23,445 bases of DNA from UBA1189 sp045612925 (GTDB lineage Bacteria > Bacteroidota > Bacteroidia > Bacteroidales > Bacteroidaceae), in assembly GCA_045612925.1 (NCBI GenBank), contig JAZKZX010000005.1, positions 1 to 23,445 on the forward strand, given 5' to 3'. The notes under the pieces are model-generated. The model did no database searches. It was not told where the DNA came from and saw only the letters and a list, made by a program, of their open reading frames with translations. The translations under genes were made by a program, and so were the position numbers. Below are positions 1 to 6,965 of the stretch, piece by piece (the first letter of the stretch is position 1; every line of letters begins with the position of its first letter).

Positions 1-141
1 GGCATAGGTCTTGAGCTTCTGTGTAGCGTCGACGGCATTGGATACCAACTCGCGGAGGAAAATCTCGTGGTCACTGTAAAGGAATTTCTTGATGATGGGG
101 AAGATGTTTTCGGTCGTTACCCCGATGTTACCTGTTTTCAT
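1..141 (-). CDS. htpG: HtpG (Hsp90-family chaperone), N-terminal part only
   Basis: The reverse strand from 141 encodes 47 residues beginning MKTGNIGVTTENIFPIIKK and continuing FLYSDHEIFLRELVSNAVDA. This is the start of the GHKL ATPase domain of bacterial Hsp90. The E-L-V-S-N-A-V-D-A segment (residues 31-39) is the N-box helix whose Glu and Asn act in ATP hydrolysis and Mg binding in the family. HtpG is a cytosolic ATP-dependent chaperone for protein folding under stress. The gene runs off the left edge, so about 90% of it is missing. Its leader (reverse strand 142-185) is rich in A, as is common in Bacteroidetes, and has no clear Shine-Dalgarno site. It is transcribed away from the lipoprotein operon. 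Confidence 0.97.
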   Translation of the reverse strand, partial: MKTGNIGVTTENIFPIIKKFLYSDHEIFLRELVSNAVDATQKLKTYA

Positions 142-371
142 ATTGTTTTTAAGTTTGTTAAGTTTGTTAGTTTTCGTTTTCGTTCTTTACGAAAAGGAAC
201 AACGTTCCGAGGAGTAAGGTTGCAAATGGAGTGCCATAAGTGGATGTGGGGGATACGTGCTGACAAAATGTCGCTTATGGTGGCATCTTTTGAAGGCTTT
301 GTCAATATATACCGATGCGGTTGTCGGGTGTTAATATTTGTTATATTCTGGCGGGTGGCGTAAGTGTTCTT
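142..371. other. Divergent intergenic region between htpG and the lipoprotein operon
   Basis: I see no credible gene in this stretch. It holds a 9-base direct repeat AAGTTTGTT (151-159 and 160-168), a small perfect hairpin GGAAC-AAC-GTTCC (196-208), and a 7-bp inverted repeat CCATAAG (234-240) / CTTATGG (274-280) with a 33-base spacer. A one-mismatch minus-strand -7 box (TCCATTTG, 223-230) could serve htpG, but there is no -33 TTTG at the right distance. The inverted repeats could be operators, but nothing proves it. Confidence 0.5.
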
Positions 372-402
372 TTTGAAAAATGGGCAGAAAAGCGTACCTT
401 TG
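372..402 (+). promoter_or_regulatory. Bacteroidetes-type promoter of the ten-gene lipoprotein operon
   Basis: TTTG at 372-375, a 19-base spacer, and TACCTTTG at 395-402 match the known Bacteroides consensus (TTTG, 19-21 bases, TAnnTTTG) exactly. Transcription should start near 408, giving a leader of about 65 bases before the ATG at 475. No comparable promoter is seen in the short gaps inside the operon, so this is the likely promoter for all ten genes. Confidence 0.8.
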
Positions 403-474
403 CAGCGCTGATTTTTGTATAATACAAATAGAAAGGGTATCGGCAAAAAATAAAGATTGATAATAATAGGTGAT

Positions 475-1284
475 ATGAGAAAAATGAAGAAGTGGTCGAG
501 GATGCTCCTTGTCACGGGATTGGTATTGGGGTCGTGTAGCCAGAATGCAGACTTGCAGATTGGCGGTGATGACGAACAAGGTCTTTTGTCTTTGGTGGTA
601 AATGCTGAAGCCGACTTTACCCATACGCGTGCCGTAGTGGAGTCGTCATACAAGAATATAGACAACTACACGGTGGTGGTGACCGATAAGGATGGTCGCG
701 AAAGGATGAACTGTAGGGTCTCGGAGATTGACACCAAGATGCCGCTCATACTGAGTGTAGGCAGCTATGCCGTGAAGGCCTATTATGGAGCGGAGCATCC
801 TGCTTCTCGTGACGAGTTCTATGTGCTGGGCGAGGCGACAGGGAATATCAAGGCAGACCAAAAAGAGACGGTAGAGGTGGTGTGTACCCCGACTTGTGGG
901 CGTATTGCCGTGAACTTTAATAAGAACATGTCGACCTACTATAGCGATTACCATGTGACATTCTCAGGCACGGAGGCTTTGGGTGGTGAGTCCATATCAT
1001 GGCTGAAGGGAGATACGGCACCATGGTATGTGAAGCTGAAAGAAGGAGGCGAGGAGATCGCTTTTACCATTACCACTACGCCGAAAGAGGAATATATCAA
1101 CAACCAACAACAGGGAGCTACAAAAACGGGTACATTCAGACTCGATCGCAATAAGGCGTACAAGATGAATATTTCTGCCAATTACACTCCGACAATCTTT
1201 GGCGAACTGGAGATTGAAATCACGATTGATGATAGCACCAATGATAAACCCGTCGAAATAGAGGTGCCCATAGAATGGATATGA
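475..1284 (+). CDS. DUF4493 lipoprotein, first gene of the surface operon
   Basis: A 269-residue predicted lipoprotein. I chose ATG 475, with AGG at 468-470 just upstream. A TTG at 457 would extend the frame but adds nothing signal-like; ATG 484 is the alternative. The signal peptide ends in a lipobox L-G-S-C with lipidated Cys21. After it come a short strand (G-L-L-S-L-V-V) and T-H-T-R-A with Arg52, then a single all-beta domain of DUF4493 type (about 36-260). Diagnostic features are the L-S-V-G-S-Y-A-V-K-A-Y-Y-G segment and the T-C-G-R-I-A-V-N-F segment. DUF4493 has no established function; it is found in Bacteroidales surface lipoproteins. It lies 33 bases before the next gene. I infer a subunit of a surface structure; the family assignment is confident, the role is not. 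Confidence 0.85.
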   Translation: MRKMKKWSRMLLVTGLVLGSCSQNADLQIGGDDEQGLLSLVVNAEADFTHTRAVVESSYKNIDNYTVVVTDKDGRERMNCRVSEIDTKMPLILSVGSYAVKAYYGAEHPASRDEFYVLGEATGNIKADQKETVEVVCTPTCGRIAVNFNKNMSTYYSDYHVTFSGTEALGGESISWLKGDTAPWYVKLKEGGEEIAFTITTTPKEEYINNQQQGATKTGTFRLDRNKAYKMNISANYTPTIFGELEIEITIDDSTNDKPVEIEVPIEWI

Positions 1285-1317
1285 TGGTAGTACTTATATA
1301 ATAGGTGTAGAAAAGAT

Positions 1318-2586
1318 ATGAATGTATTTAGAAATATATTGTTGGGAACTTGTGTTCTATGGGGCGTATATGCCTGCACAAACGAGGATTTCCCATCGAC
1401 TGAAAATCATCAAGGCTCGGTGTCGCTGAGTGTAGATAGACTTTCGCCCAGCGTGGTGCGCTCTGTAGAGACTGCTGACTATCCCGTGGCTATCTATGCA
1501 CTGGAAGGGAACAAGGAGGTGGCTACTTATGACAGAAGTGACCTGGTACCCCACAAAATGACACTCCCCGTAGCAGAGTACTACGCCGAAGCACATACTC
1601 CGGGTGAGTTGCTGAAGATTATGGATGCTCCGTACTATGCGGGGTGCGATACCTTTGAGATATTGCAGAACATCAACACTATCTCTACGGTGGTTTGCCG
1701 CATGGCAAATGGACGCATCTCGGTATGCTATAGCGACGATTTTGCTCAGACATTCGCTGATTGGACAATTACGGTGAACGATGGAGGAGAGTCGGCAATC
1801 ATATATACATACGAAAAGGATGGATTGAACCCTAAACCCCTATATATTCGCTTCGAGGAGGATGTGCAGGGGCTGGTGGTGAATTTCTCGGGTACTACCG
1901 TGTCGGGCAATCGTATCACTACAGCCAACATGCTCACCAAACAACAGGCGAGCGAACGCTATGATAGCGATACGAAGTGCTTCACGGGAGGTGACTGCAT
2001 CGTCGTGAACTTTGAACCGGTAGAGGGCACCGAAGGCGAAATAGCTGACATCAAGATAAGTGCAAACATACAGTTCGAAGAGAGCGAAGAGGATTTCGAA
2101 ATGGAGGTAGAGGATAATATCCCCGAGGACGAAGGCGGAAGCGGAGACGATGATGTGCCGGGAGAAGAGGAGAATAAGTCCATAACATTGGATCTCCCCG
2201 GAGATATGATTGTATCGGTAGAGACAGATCCTGCCTTGGGTAATACCTACATCGCTGCAGAGCATGGTATCAAGAGCATCAGTGTGAAGATGAGCTCGAC
2301 TAGTGTCGATATGATGAACTCGCTGGCTGAATTGGCTGGTAACTACGAAGGTGTAGACTTTGCTGCAGGTGCCGAGGTCGTAGGCAACCAGGAGATGGTA
2401 AGGCTGTTCGGTGACCTGGGACAGGTGCTGACTGTACCTTCGGAAGGTGACGCTGAATATACATTCCCCATAGGTAACTTCTTCTCTTTATTGGCCTTCT
2501 TGCCAGGTGAGCATTCATTCACTTTGACAATCACCGATATGCAGGGAGGCACCAAGAATGGATCGCTAAAACTGACAGTAGAATAA
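1318..2586 (+). CDS. DUF4493 lipoprotein with acidic linker and extra C-terminal domain
   Basis: A 422-residue predicted lipoprotein. The signal peptide ends in V-Y-A-C (Cys20), followed by T-N-E-D-F, an acidic stretch like Bacteroidetes surface-export signals. A strand G-S-V-S-L-S-V precedes V-V-R-S with Arg48. A DUF4493-like beta domain covers about 33-253, including C-R-M-A-N-G-R-I-S-V-C-Y. Residues 254-287 form a linker in which 18 of 34 residues are Asp or Glu. The last 130 residues form a separate, probably beta-rich domain containing a D-M-M-N-S-L-A-E-L-A helix and ending T-L-T-I-T-D-M-Q-G-G. I do not recognise that domain by name. It stands 33 bases after gene 1 and 12 before gene 3. 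The two-domain form with an acidic tether sets it apart from the single-domain DUF4493 genes. Confidence 0.82.
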   Translation: MNVFRNILLGTCVLWGVYACTNEDFPSTENHQGSVSLSVDRLSPSVVRSVETADYPVAIYALEGNKEVATYDRSDLVPHKMTLPVAEYYAEAHTPGELLKIMDAPYYAGCDTFEILQNINTISTVVCRMANGRISVCYSDDFAQTFADWTITVNDGGESAIIYTYEKDGLNPKPLYIRFEEDVQGLVVNFSGTTVSGNRITTANMLTKQQASERYDSDTKCFTGGDCIVVNFEPVEGTEGEIADIKISANIQFEESEEDFEMEVEDNIPEDEGGSGDDDVPGEEENKSITLDLPGDMIVSVETDPALGNTYIAAEHGIKSISVKMSSTSVDMMNSLAELAGNYEGVDFAAGAEVVGNQEMVRLFGDLGQVLTVPSEGDAEYTFPIGNFFSLLAFLPGEHSFTLTITDMQGGTKNGSLKLTVE

Positions 2587-2598
2587 CATAAATACGGT

Positions 2599-4392
2599 AT
2601 GAAAAAGATTCGATATATACTGTCTGCATTGTTTCTTGCATGTCTGGTGACTGCATGTCATGAAGAGGTGGATTATGAGTTGGGATATCTCTCTCTGAGA
2701 GTCAACTCTTTGGTCTCGACCCATACACCAAGCGCTGGACGCTCGGCTATACCTGAGGATTACAATGCGAGGGTATTGCACGTGGAAATACGAGATGCTA
2801 AAGGTGTGGTGGTGGCAAGTACTGACAATTTTGCTGCCGACGTAGAGTTTCAAGGCAACATATCGCTCCGCAAAGGTCACTACACCATTATTGCGCACTC
2901 GGCTCATTGGGATGGCGAGGAGGCTGGATTTGATGCTCCCTTCTATTATGGCAGCACTACAGTAGAGATCAAGCCACAGAGCTTGGTAACGGCAACACTC
3001 ACTTGCACCCAAGCTAATGTGAAGGTTACCGTAAACTATGACCAGACATTTGCGAAGAGTTTCAAGTCGGCAATGACCACCATCACCTCTGCGCTTGAGG
3101 AGGTTACGCCTCTCGAATTTGTGATGAACCAGCACAACCTGGCGGGATATATCCCAGTAGGCGACTTTGAGGTGAAGTTGGATGTGGTGAACAAGAACGA
3201 CAAGAGCCACTCTATGAAGCGTAGCATTACTGGGGTGCAGGCACGAGACCACTATATCTTGAACTTCAAACTGGCAGATGAGGGATATCTGGGTAACGAA
3301 ACAGAAGGAGGTATCCAGGTCGAGGTGGATGAAAGCACGAATACCTATACCTTTACCTTTGAGGTACCACGCAAGAGTGCTGTGGCATTGCTGACCCGTA
3401 AGGCGAATGCCTGGAGCAACTTTGCCATGTTCAATGCTGCCGTGACTGCCAAAACGGCATTGTTCGATAATACCAACCTGAAATTCCGTTGGAGAAGACA
3501 GGGCGACGCAGCATGGAACGAAATGGGATTTGACGCAATGAGTATAGATGCCTCTGATAATGTGAGTGCCACATTGAAGGGATTGACTCCCAATACGACA
3601 TACGAGTATTATCTGCGCTACGAGAATGCCGATACGGAAGTCGAGAGCGAACCTGTGACCTTCACCACCGAGCAGCAAATAGCGCTCTATAACGGTGGAT
3701 TTGAGCACTGGTGGACGAGTGGTAAGGTGGCCTATCCGAACGAGCAAGGTGTATCGTTCTGGGATACCAGTAACCAAGGTGCAGCCTCTTTTGGTGGTAG
3801 CAATACCACTGCCACGACAGAGATTGTGCATGGTGGTAGCAAGGCGGCCAAGTTGGAGTCTAAGTATATCGTCATCAAGTTTGCCGCAGCTAGCTTGTAT
3901 ACGGGTACGTTCGGCGGTTTGAATGGCACCAGCGGAGCATGGCTCAATTGGGGAGTACCCTTCACCTCTCGTCCTACGGCCTTGAAAGGCTGGATGCAGT
4001 ATGCTCCCGTGGCTATCAACCGTGTGGGTAGTAATCTCCCTGAAGGTGCTCCTGCCAAGGGTGATACAGACCAATGTGGTATGTATTGTGCGCTACTTTC
4101 TGAAGCGTTGGTGGTAGACAATACCAAGATGGATGAGTTTCCCAACCTTGAGACCGACTCACGCGTGATTGCCTATGGCGCCTTGCCGCAATCGCAGAAT
4201 GTCCATAGCAATGGACAATGGAAAGAGGTGAATATCCCCTTAGTGTACCGTGACTTGAACCGTAAGCCGACACATCTGCTCGTGGTGTTCTCGGCCAGTA
4301 AGTATGGAGACTACTTCCATGGCGGAGAGGGAAGCGTGCTCTATGTCGATGACTTCTCACTTGAGTATGGAGATAACCCTGTCGTAAAATGA
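2599..4392 (+). CDS. DUF4493-FN3-PCMD lipoprotein
   Basis: A 597-residue predicted lipoprotein with lipobox V-T-A-C (Cys20) and acidic residues following (H-E-E-V-D-Y-E). Domain order: DUF4493 (about 29-258) with Arg48 in A-G-R-S-A; a fibronectin-III-like domain (about 268-358) with the L-T-P-N-T-T-Y-E-Y-Y-L-R-Y signature; and a PCMD domain (about 363-592) opening with LYNGGFEHW and holding the G-V-P-F-T-S-R-P-T-A-L-K-G-W core and a Y-G-D-Y-F-H-G-G loop. PCMD (putative carbohydrate metabolism domain) is related by name to carbohydrate binding, but its ligand is unknown. The FN3-PCMD half is duplicated in the gene at 5220, partly at DNA level. It precedes a beta-barrel gene by 33 bases. I infer a surface-exposed binding protein, possibly for a glycan. 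Confidence 0.88.
   Translation: MKKIRYILSALFLACLVTACHEEVDYELGYLSLRVNSLVSTHTPSAGRSAIPEDYNARVLHVEIRDAKGVVVASTDNFAADVEFQGNISLRKGHYTIIAHSAHWDGEEAGFDAPFYYGSTTVEIKPQSLVTATLTCTQANVKVTVNYDQTFAKSFKSAMTTITSALEEVTPLEFVMNQHNLAGYIPVGDFEVKLDVVNKNDKSHSMKRSITGVQARDHYILNFKLADEGYLGNETEGGIQVEVDESTNTYTFTFEVPRKSAVALLTRKANAWSNFAMFNAAVTAKTALFDNTNLKFRWRRQGDAAWNEMGFDAMSIDASDNVSATLKGLTPNTTYEYYLRYENADTEVESEPVTFTTEQQIALYNGGFEHWWTSGKVAYPNEQGVSFWDTSNQGAASFGGSNTTATTEIVHGGSKAAKLESKYIVIKFAAASLYTGTFGGLNGTSGAWLNWGVPFTSRPTALKGWMQYAPVAINRVGSNLPEGAPAKGDTDQCGMYCALLSEALVVDNTKMDEFPNLETDSRVIAYGALPQSQNVHSNGQWKEVNIPLVYRDLNRKPTHLLVVFSASKYGDYFHGGEGSVLYVDDFSLEYGDNPVVK
3949..4007 (+). repeat. Near-identical 59-bp block shared with the second PCMD gene (copy 1)
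   Basis: Bases 3949-4007 match 6498-6556 with a single mismatch (C3990 against T6539). The match includes a perfect 41-base run (3949-3989). A further perfect 26-base run, 3853-3878, matches 6402-6427. The surrounding codons differ much more between the two genes. The block encodes the conserved W-G-V-P-F-T-S-R-P-T-A-L-K-G-W-M-Q-Y-A-P segment of PCMD. Confidence 0.9.
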
Positions 4393-4425
4393 TTTTAATA
4401 ATCCTCTGAAAATTTTATTCTTCTT

Positions 4426-5223
4426 ATGAACAAGATAATTCGTATAGCGCTCATTGCAATCGCCTTTACACTCTTTGCAACCCCATCATTCTCTACAACA
4501 AATGATGATAAGGGGCAAAGCGCAAAAAAGAAAGAGTCATATATCGAACAGCGAGGCATGATACGCCGCGATGCTACTAAGACACTCTTCATTCCCAAAG
4601 GACAGTGGATGCTCGGGGGACAGGTCGGATGGAACCAATGGAACAACGATAATCTGAACTATCTTCTACTAAAAGACCTCAACTTTCAGGCACACACCTT
4701 CTCTGCAGGACCATACTTGGGATATTTCTTTGCAAAGAATATGGCTGTAGGTGCGAGATTCTCCTATAAAAGGAACTATTTCAATGTGGGTGAGGTGGGA
4801 CTCAGCCTTGGCGATGACCTCACATTTGCCTTGAAAGATTTTTATTATCTCCAACATGCCTATAAGAGTACAATATTCTTGCGCTCATACATTCCCATTG
4901 GCGATAGCAAGATCTTTGGCCTCTTTGGCGAATGTCAGCTAAACTACACCTTCTCAGAAGGAAAGAATAGTACGGGAAGAGGCGAAATGCTTACGGGAGT
5001 TCACGAAAGCATAAATTCTTTAGGCGTTGGATTGGGAGGTGGATTGGTCGTTTTCCTTACCGACTTTGCAGCCGCTGAGGTGATGCTCAATGTGGGCGGA
5101 TGCGATGTGAAGTGGGGCGATCAGGTCATCAACAATATGGAACAGGGTAGTATCAATCGCTCGGGCGCAAATTTCCGTTTGGACCTTTTTAGCCTTAAGT
5201 TTGGAATGACATTCTATCTATGA
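4426..5223 (+). CDS. Outer-membrane beta-barrel protein between the two PCMD genes
   Basis: A 265-residue protein with a cleavable Sec signal peptide (cut probably after S-F-S, residue 23) and no lipobox, unlike every other gene of this operon. A polar segment with Y-I-E-Q-R-G-M-I-R-R-D and F-I-P-K-G-Q-W precedes a barrel-like region (about 60-265). That region has alternating aromatic and glycine strands (G-P-Y-L-G-Y-F-F-A-K-N-M-A-V-G) and ends M-T-F-Y-L, as expected of outer-membrane barrels. From memory of Bacteroides genomes, barrels of this kind often sit next to PCMD genes. The last bases overlap the next gene by 4 (ATGA), so the two are translationally coupled. I infer a membrane anchor or partner for the PCMD lipoproteins; it is too small and has no plug domain to be a TonB-dependent (SusC-type) transporter. 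Confidence 0.8.
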   Translation: MNKIIRIALIAIAFTLFATPSFSTTNDDKGQSAKKKESYIEQRGMIRRDATKTLFIPKGQWMLGGQVGWNQWNNDNLNYLLLKDLNFQAHTFSAGPYLGYFFAKNMAVGARFSYKRNYFNVGEVGLSLGDDLTFALKDFYYLQHAYKSTIFLRSYIPIGDSKIFGLFGECQLNYTFSEGKNSTGRGEMLTGVHESINSLGVGLGGGLVVFLTDFAAAEVMLNVGGCDVKWGDQVINNMEQGSINRSGANFRLDLFSLKFGMTFYL

Positions 5224-6965
5224 GAATATCAAAGTACGTTTGGATATCGTTAACGCTATTGTTGGCAGCCTGTGAAATCAAGAACGATTTCCCATACCCC
5301 ATAGTGCATGGACAAATCACGGAGTTTGAGGTAGAGGGACAATGTTCGGAAGATGGACATAAGGACTATGCTACGATAATAGATGCCAATACCCGCACCA
5401 TATTATTATATGTGTGCGATACGGTGGATATATCCAATGTGCGTATCACTAAGATTTCTCTTGACGGCACATCGCGCAATCCTGATGTGCACTATGGGGA
5501 GTCGCCTCGAATAATACCCGACTCGAGTGCTTGCCTTGACTATGAAAACTTCCCTCAGACAGAATTTGATACGCTTACCATAGACCAAGAGGTGCGTATG
5601 GACTTCTCTCAACCCGTACAGTTTGTCGTACGGACATATCAGGATTATGTATGGACAGTCAAGGTGGCTCGAGGTGTCATGCGTGAAATCGAATTTGAGA
5701 ATCAAGTGGGACAACCGATTATTGACCCTTATCTCTGCAATGTGATAGTGTATGTCAAAAAGTCCCAAAGATTGGATCAGCTGAAGGTGAAGAAATTTAT
5801 CCTCGGTGGAGAGCATGGCAGCGTTGACCCAGATCCGACAAAGGAGGAGATATCAGATTTTAGCGACCTGAGAGAATTTACTGTTACCACGGCTTGGGGA
5901 GATACTAAGGTGTGGCGTGTTATGGTGTTTAAGAAGAGTGAAGCTATGAGCAATGCTTGGAGCAACTTTGCTATGCTCAAGACTCCCTTTGAGGAGGCTT
6001 ATCTCGACTTGTATGACATGAGTTTGCAGTGGCGTCAGGTGGGCGACTCCATATGGGGAGAGATTCCCCAAGATTCCTTGGATATTGACTCAACGGATTA
6101 TTATGTCAATGTCAAACTCACAGAGTTACTCCCCAATACCTCTTACGAGTATCGTTTGCGCTATGCAAATGGGGCAGATGAGGTTACAAGCAACAAGGAA
6201 GGTTTCACCACCGAGCAACAGATACCGCTCTATAATGGTGGCTTCGAACATTGGAATCAAATAGGCGCTGCATGGTATGCAAATGAATCGGGAGTATCTT
6301 TTTGGGATACATCCAATCCGGGCTCTACCTCTTTGGGCGAGAACTATAATGTGACAACAAGCACTGAGAGTCCTGTACTATCAGGCAAGTATGCTGCTAA
6401 ATTGGAGTCTAAGTATATCGTCATCAAATTTGCCGCAGCCAGCCTCTATTCGGGGCAGTTCTTGGAATTGGTGGGTACAAAAGGTGCAAAACTGAACTGG
6501 GGAGTACCCTTCACCTCTCGTCCTACGGCCTTGAAAGGTTGGATGCAGTATGCTCCAAAGGCTATTGACCGTGTCGGAAATGGTTTACCTGCTGATGCCC
6601 CAGCAAGAGGGGACATGGATCAGTGTGGTATGTTTGTAGCTCTTCTCACAGAAACCATAGCGATAGATAATACAGATTTGAGTACCATTCCTGACCTTGA
6701 GTCTGATCCTCGTGTAGTAGCCTATGGCGCTTTACCACAGGAGCAGAATGTTGATAGCAATGGCACTTGGAAGGAGGTGAATATACCTTTGGTATACAAC
6801 TCCTTGACCATGAAACCTACTCACTTGCTGATCGTGTTCTCTTCAAGTAAGTATGGCGACTATTTCCATGGAGGAACGGGAAGTACGCTCTATCTCGATG
6901 ATTTCTCATTCGAATACGGAGATGAACCATTAGTAAAAGACGAATCAGGGCAAGCTAATGAATAG
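5220..6965 (+). CDS. Ig-like-FN3-PCMD lipoprotein
   Basis: A 581-residue predicted lipoprotein with lipobox L-A-A-C (Cys18). Unlike its neighbours it has no DUF4493 domain and no Arg motif. Instead residues about 20-240 look like two Ig-like beta domains; the first begins with F-P-Y-P-I-V-H-G-Q-I-T-E-F-E-V-E-G-Q and each ends in a V-W-x-V-x-V strand. A fibronectin-III-like domain follows (about 244-332, P-N-T-S-Y-E-Y-R-L-R-Y), then PCMD (about 337-571). From A-W-S-N-F-A (residue 246) onward it is clearly homologous to the protein encoded at 2599. It overlaps the barrel gene by 4 bases and the next gene by 8. The arrangement suggests it works with the barrel protein at the outer membrane. Ligand and function are unknown. 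Confidence 0.87.
   Translation: MRISKYVWISLTLLLAACEIKNDFPYPIVHGQITEFEVEGQCSEDGHKDYATIIDANTRTILLYVCDTVDISNVRITKISLDGTSRNPDVHYGESPRIIPDSSACLDYENFPQTEFDTLTIDQEVRMDFSQPVQFVVRTYQDYVWTVKVARGVMREIEFENQVGQPIIDPYLCNVIVYVKKSQRLDQLKVKKFILGGEHGSVDPDPTKEEISDFSDLREFTVTTAWGDTKVWRVMVFKKSEAMSNAWSNFAMLKTPFEEAYLDLYDMSLQWRQVGDSIWGEIPQDSLDIDSTDYYVNVKLTELLPNTSYEYRLRYANGADEVTSNKEGFTTEQQIPLYNGGFEHWNQIGAAWYANESGVSFWDTSNPGSTSLGENYNVTTSTESPVLSGKYAAKLESKYIVIKFAAASLYSGQFLELVGTKGAKLNWGVPFTSRPTALKGWMQYAPKAIDRVGNGLPADAPARGDMDQCGMFVALLTETIAIDNTDLSTIPDLESDPRVVAYGALPQEQNVDSNGTWKEVNIPLVYNSLTMKPTHLLIVFSSSKYGDYFHGGTGSTLYLDDFSFEYGDEPLVKDESGQANE
6498..6556 (+). repeat. Near-identical 59-bp block shared with the first PCMD gene (copy 2)
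   Basis: This is the partner of 3949-4007, with one mismatch in 59 bases and a perfect run of 41 (6498-6538). A second perfect match of 26 bases is 6402-6427. The patchy identity against more divergent flanks points to selection on the encoded segment or to gene conversion between the two PCMD genes. Confidence 0.9.

Noticed and set aside
196..208. The GGAAC-AAC-GTTCC hairpin as an RNA thermosensor for htpG.
   Set aside because: It is only 5 bp, lies over 50 bases from the htpG start, and does not cover the initiation region.
67..363. A 98-codon plus-strand frame spanning the htpG start and the intergenic region.
   Set aside because: Its first part is antisense to htpG and the rest has Cys/Trp/Arg-rich composition; no start context or family resemblance.
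372..402. An invertible promoter (phase switch) for the surface operon.
   Set aside because: Bacteroidales surface loci often have these, but I see no inverted repeats bracketing the promoter that would allow inversion, and no recombinase gene nearby.
457..474. TTG at 457 as the start of the first DUF4493 gene.
   Set aside because: ATG 475 has an AGG at a suitable distance and gives a normal signal peptide; the upstream extension adds uncharged residues before the positive region.
2566..4074. A 502-codon open frame on the minus strand opposite the DUF4493-FN3-PCMD gene.
   Set aside because: It has no signal peptide, motif or domain I recognise, overlaps a clearly real gene almost fully, and has odd His/Cys/Arg-rich composition typical of antisense frames.
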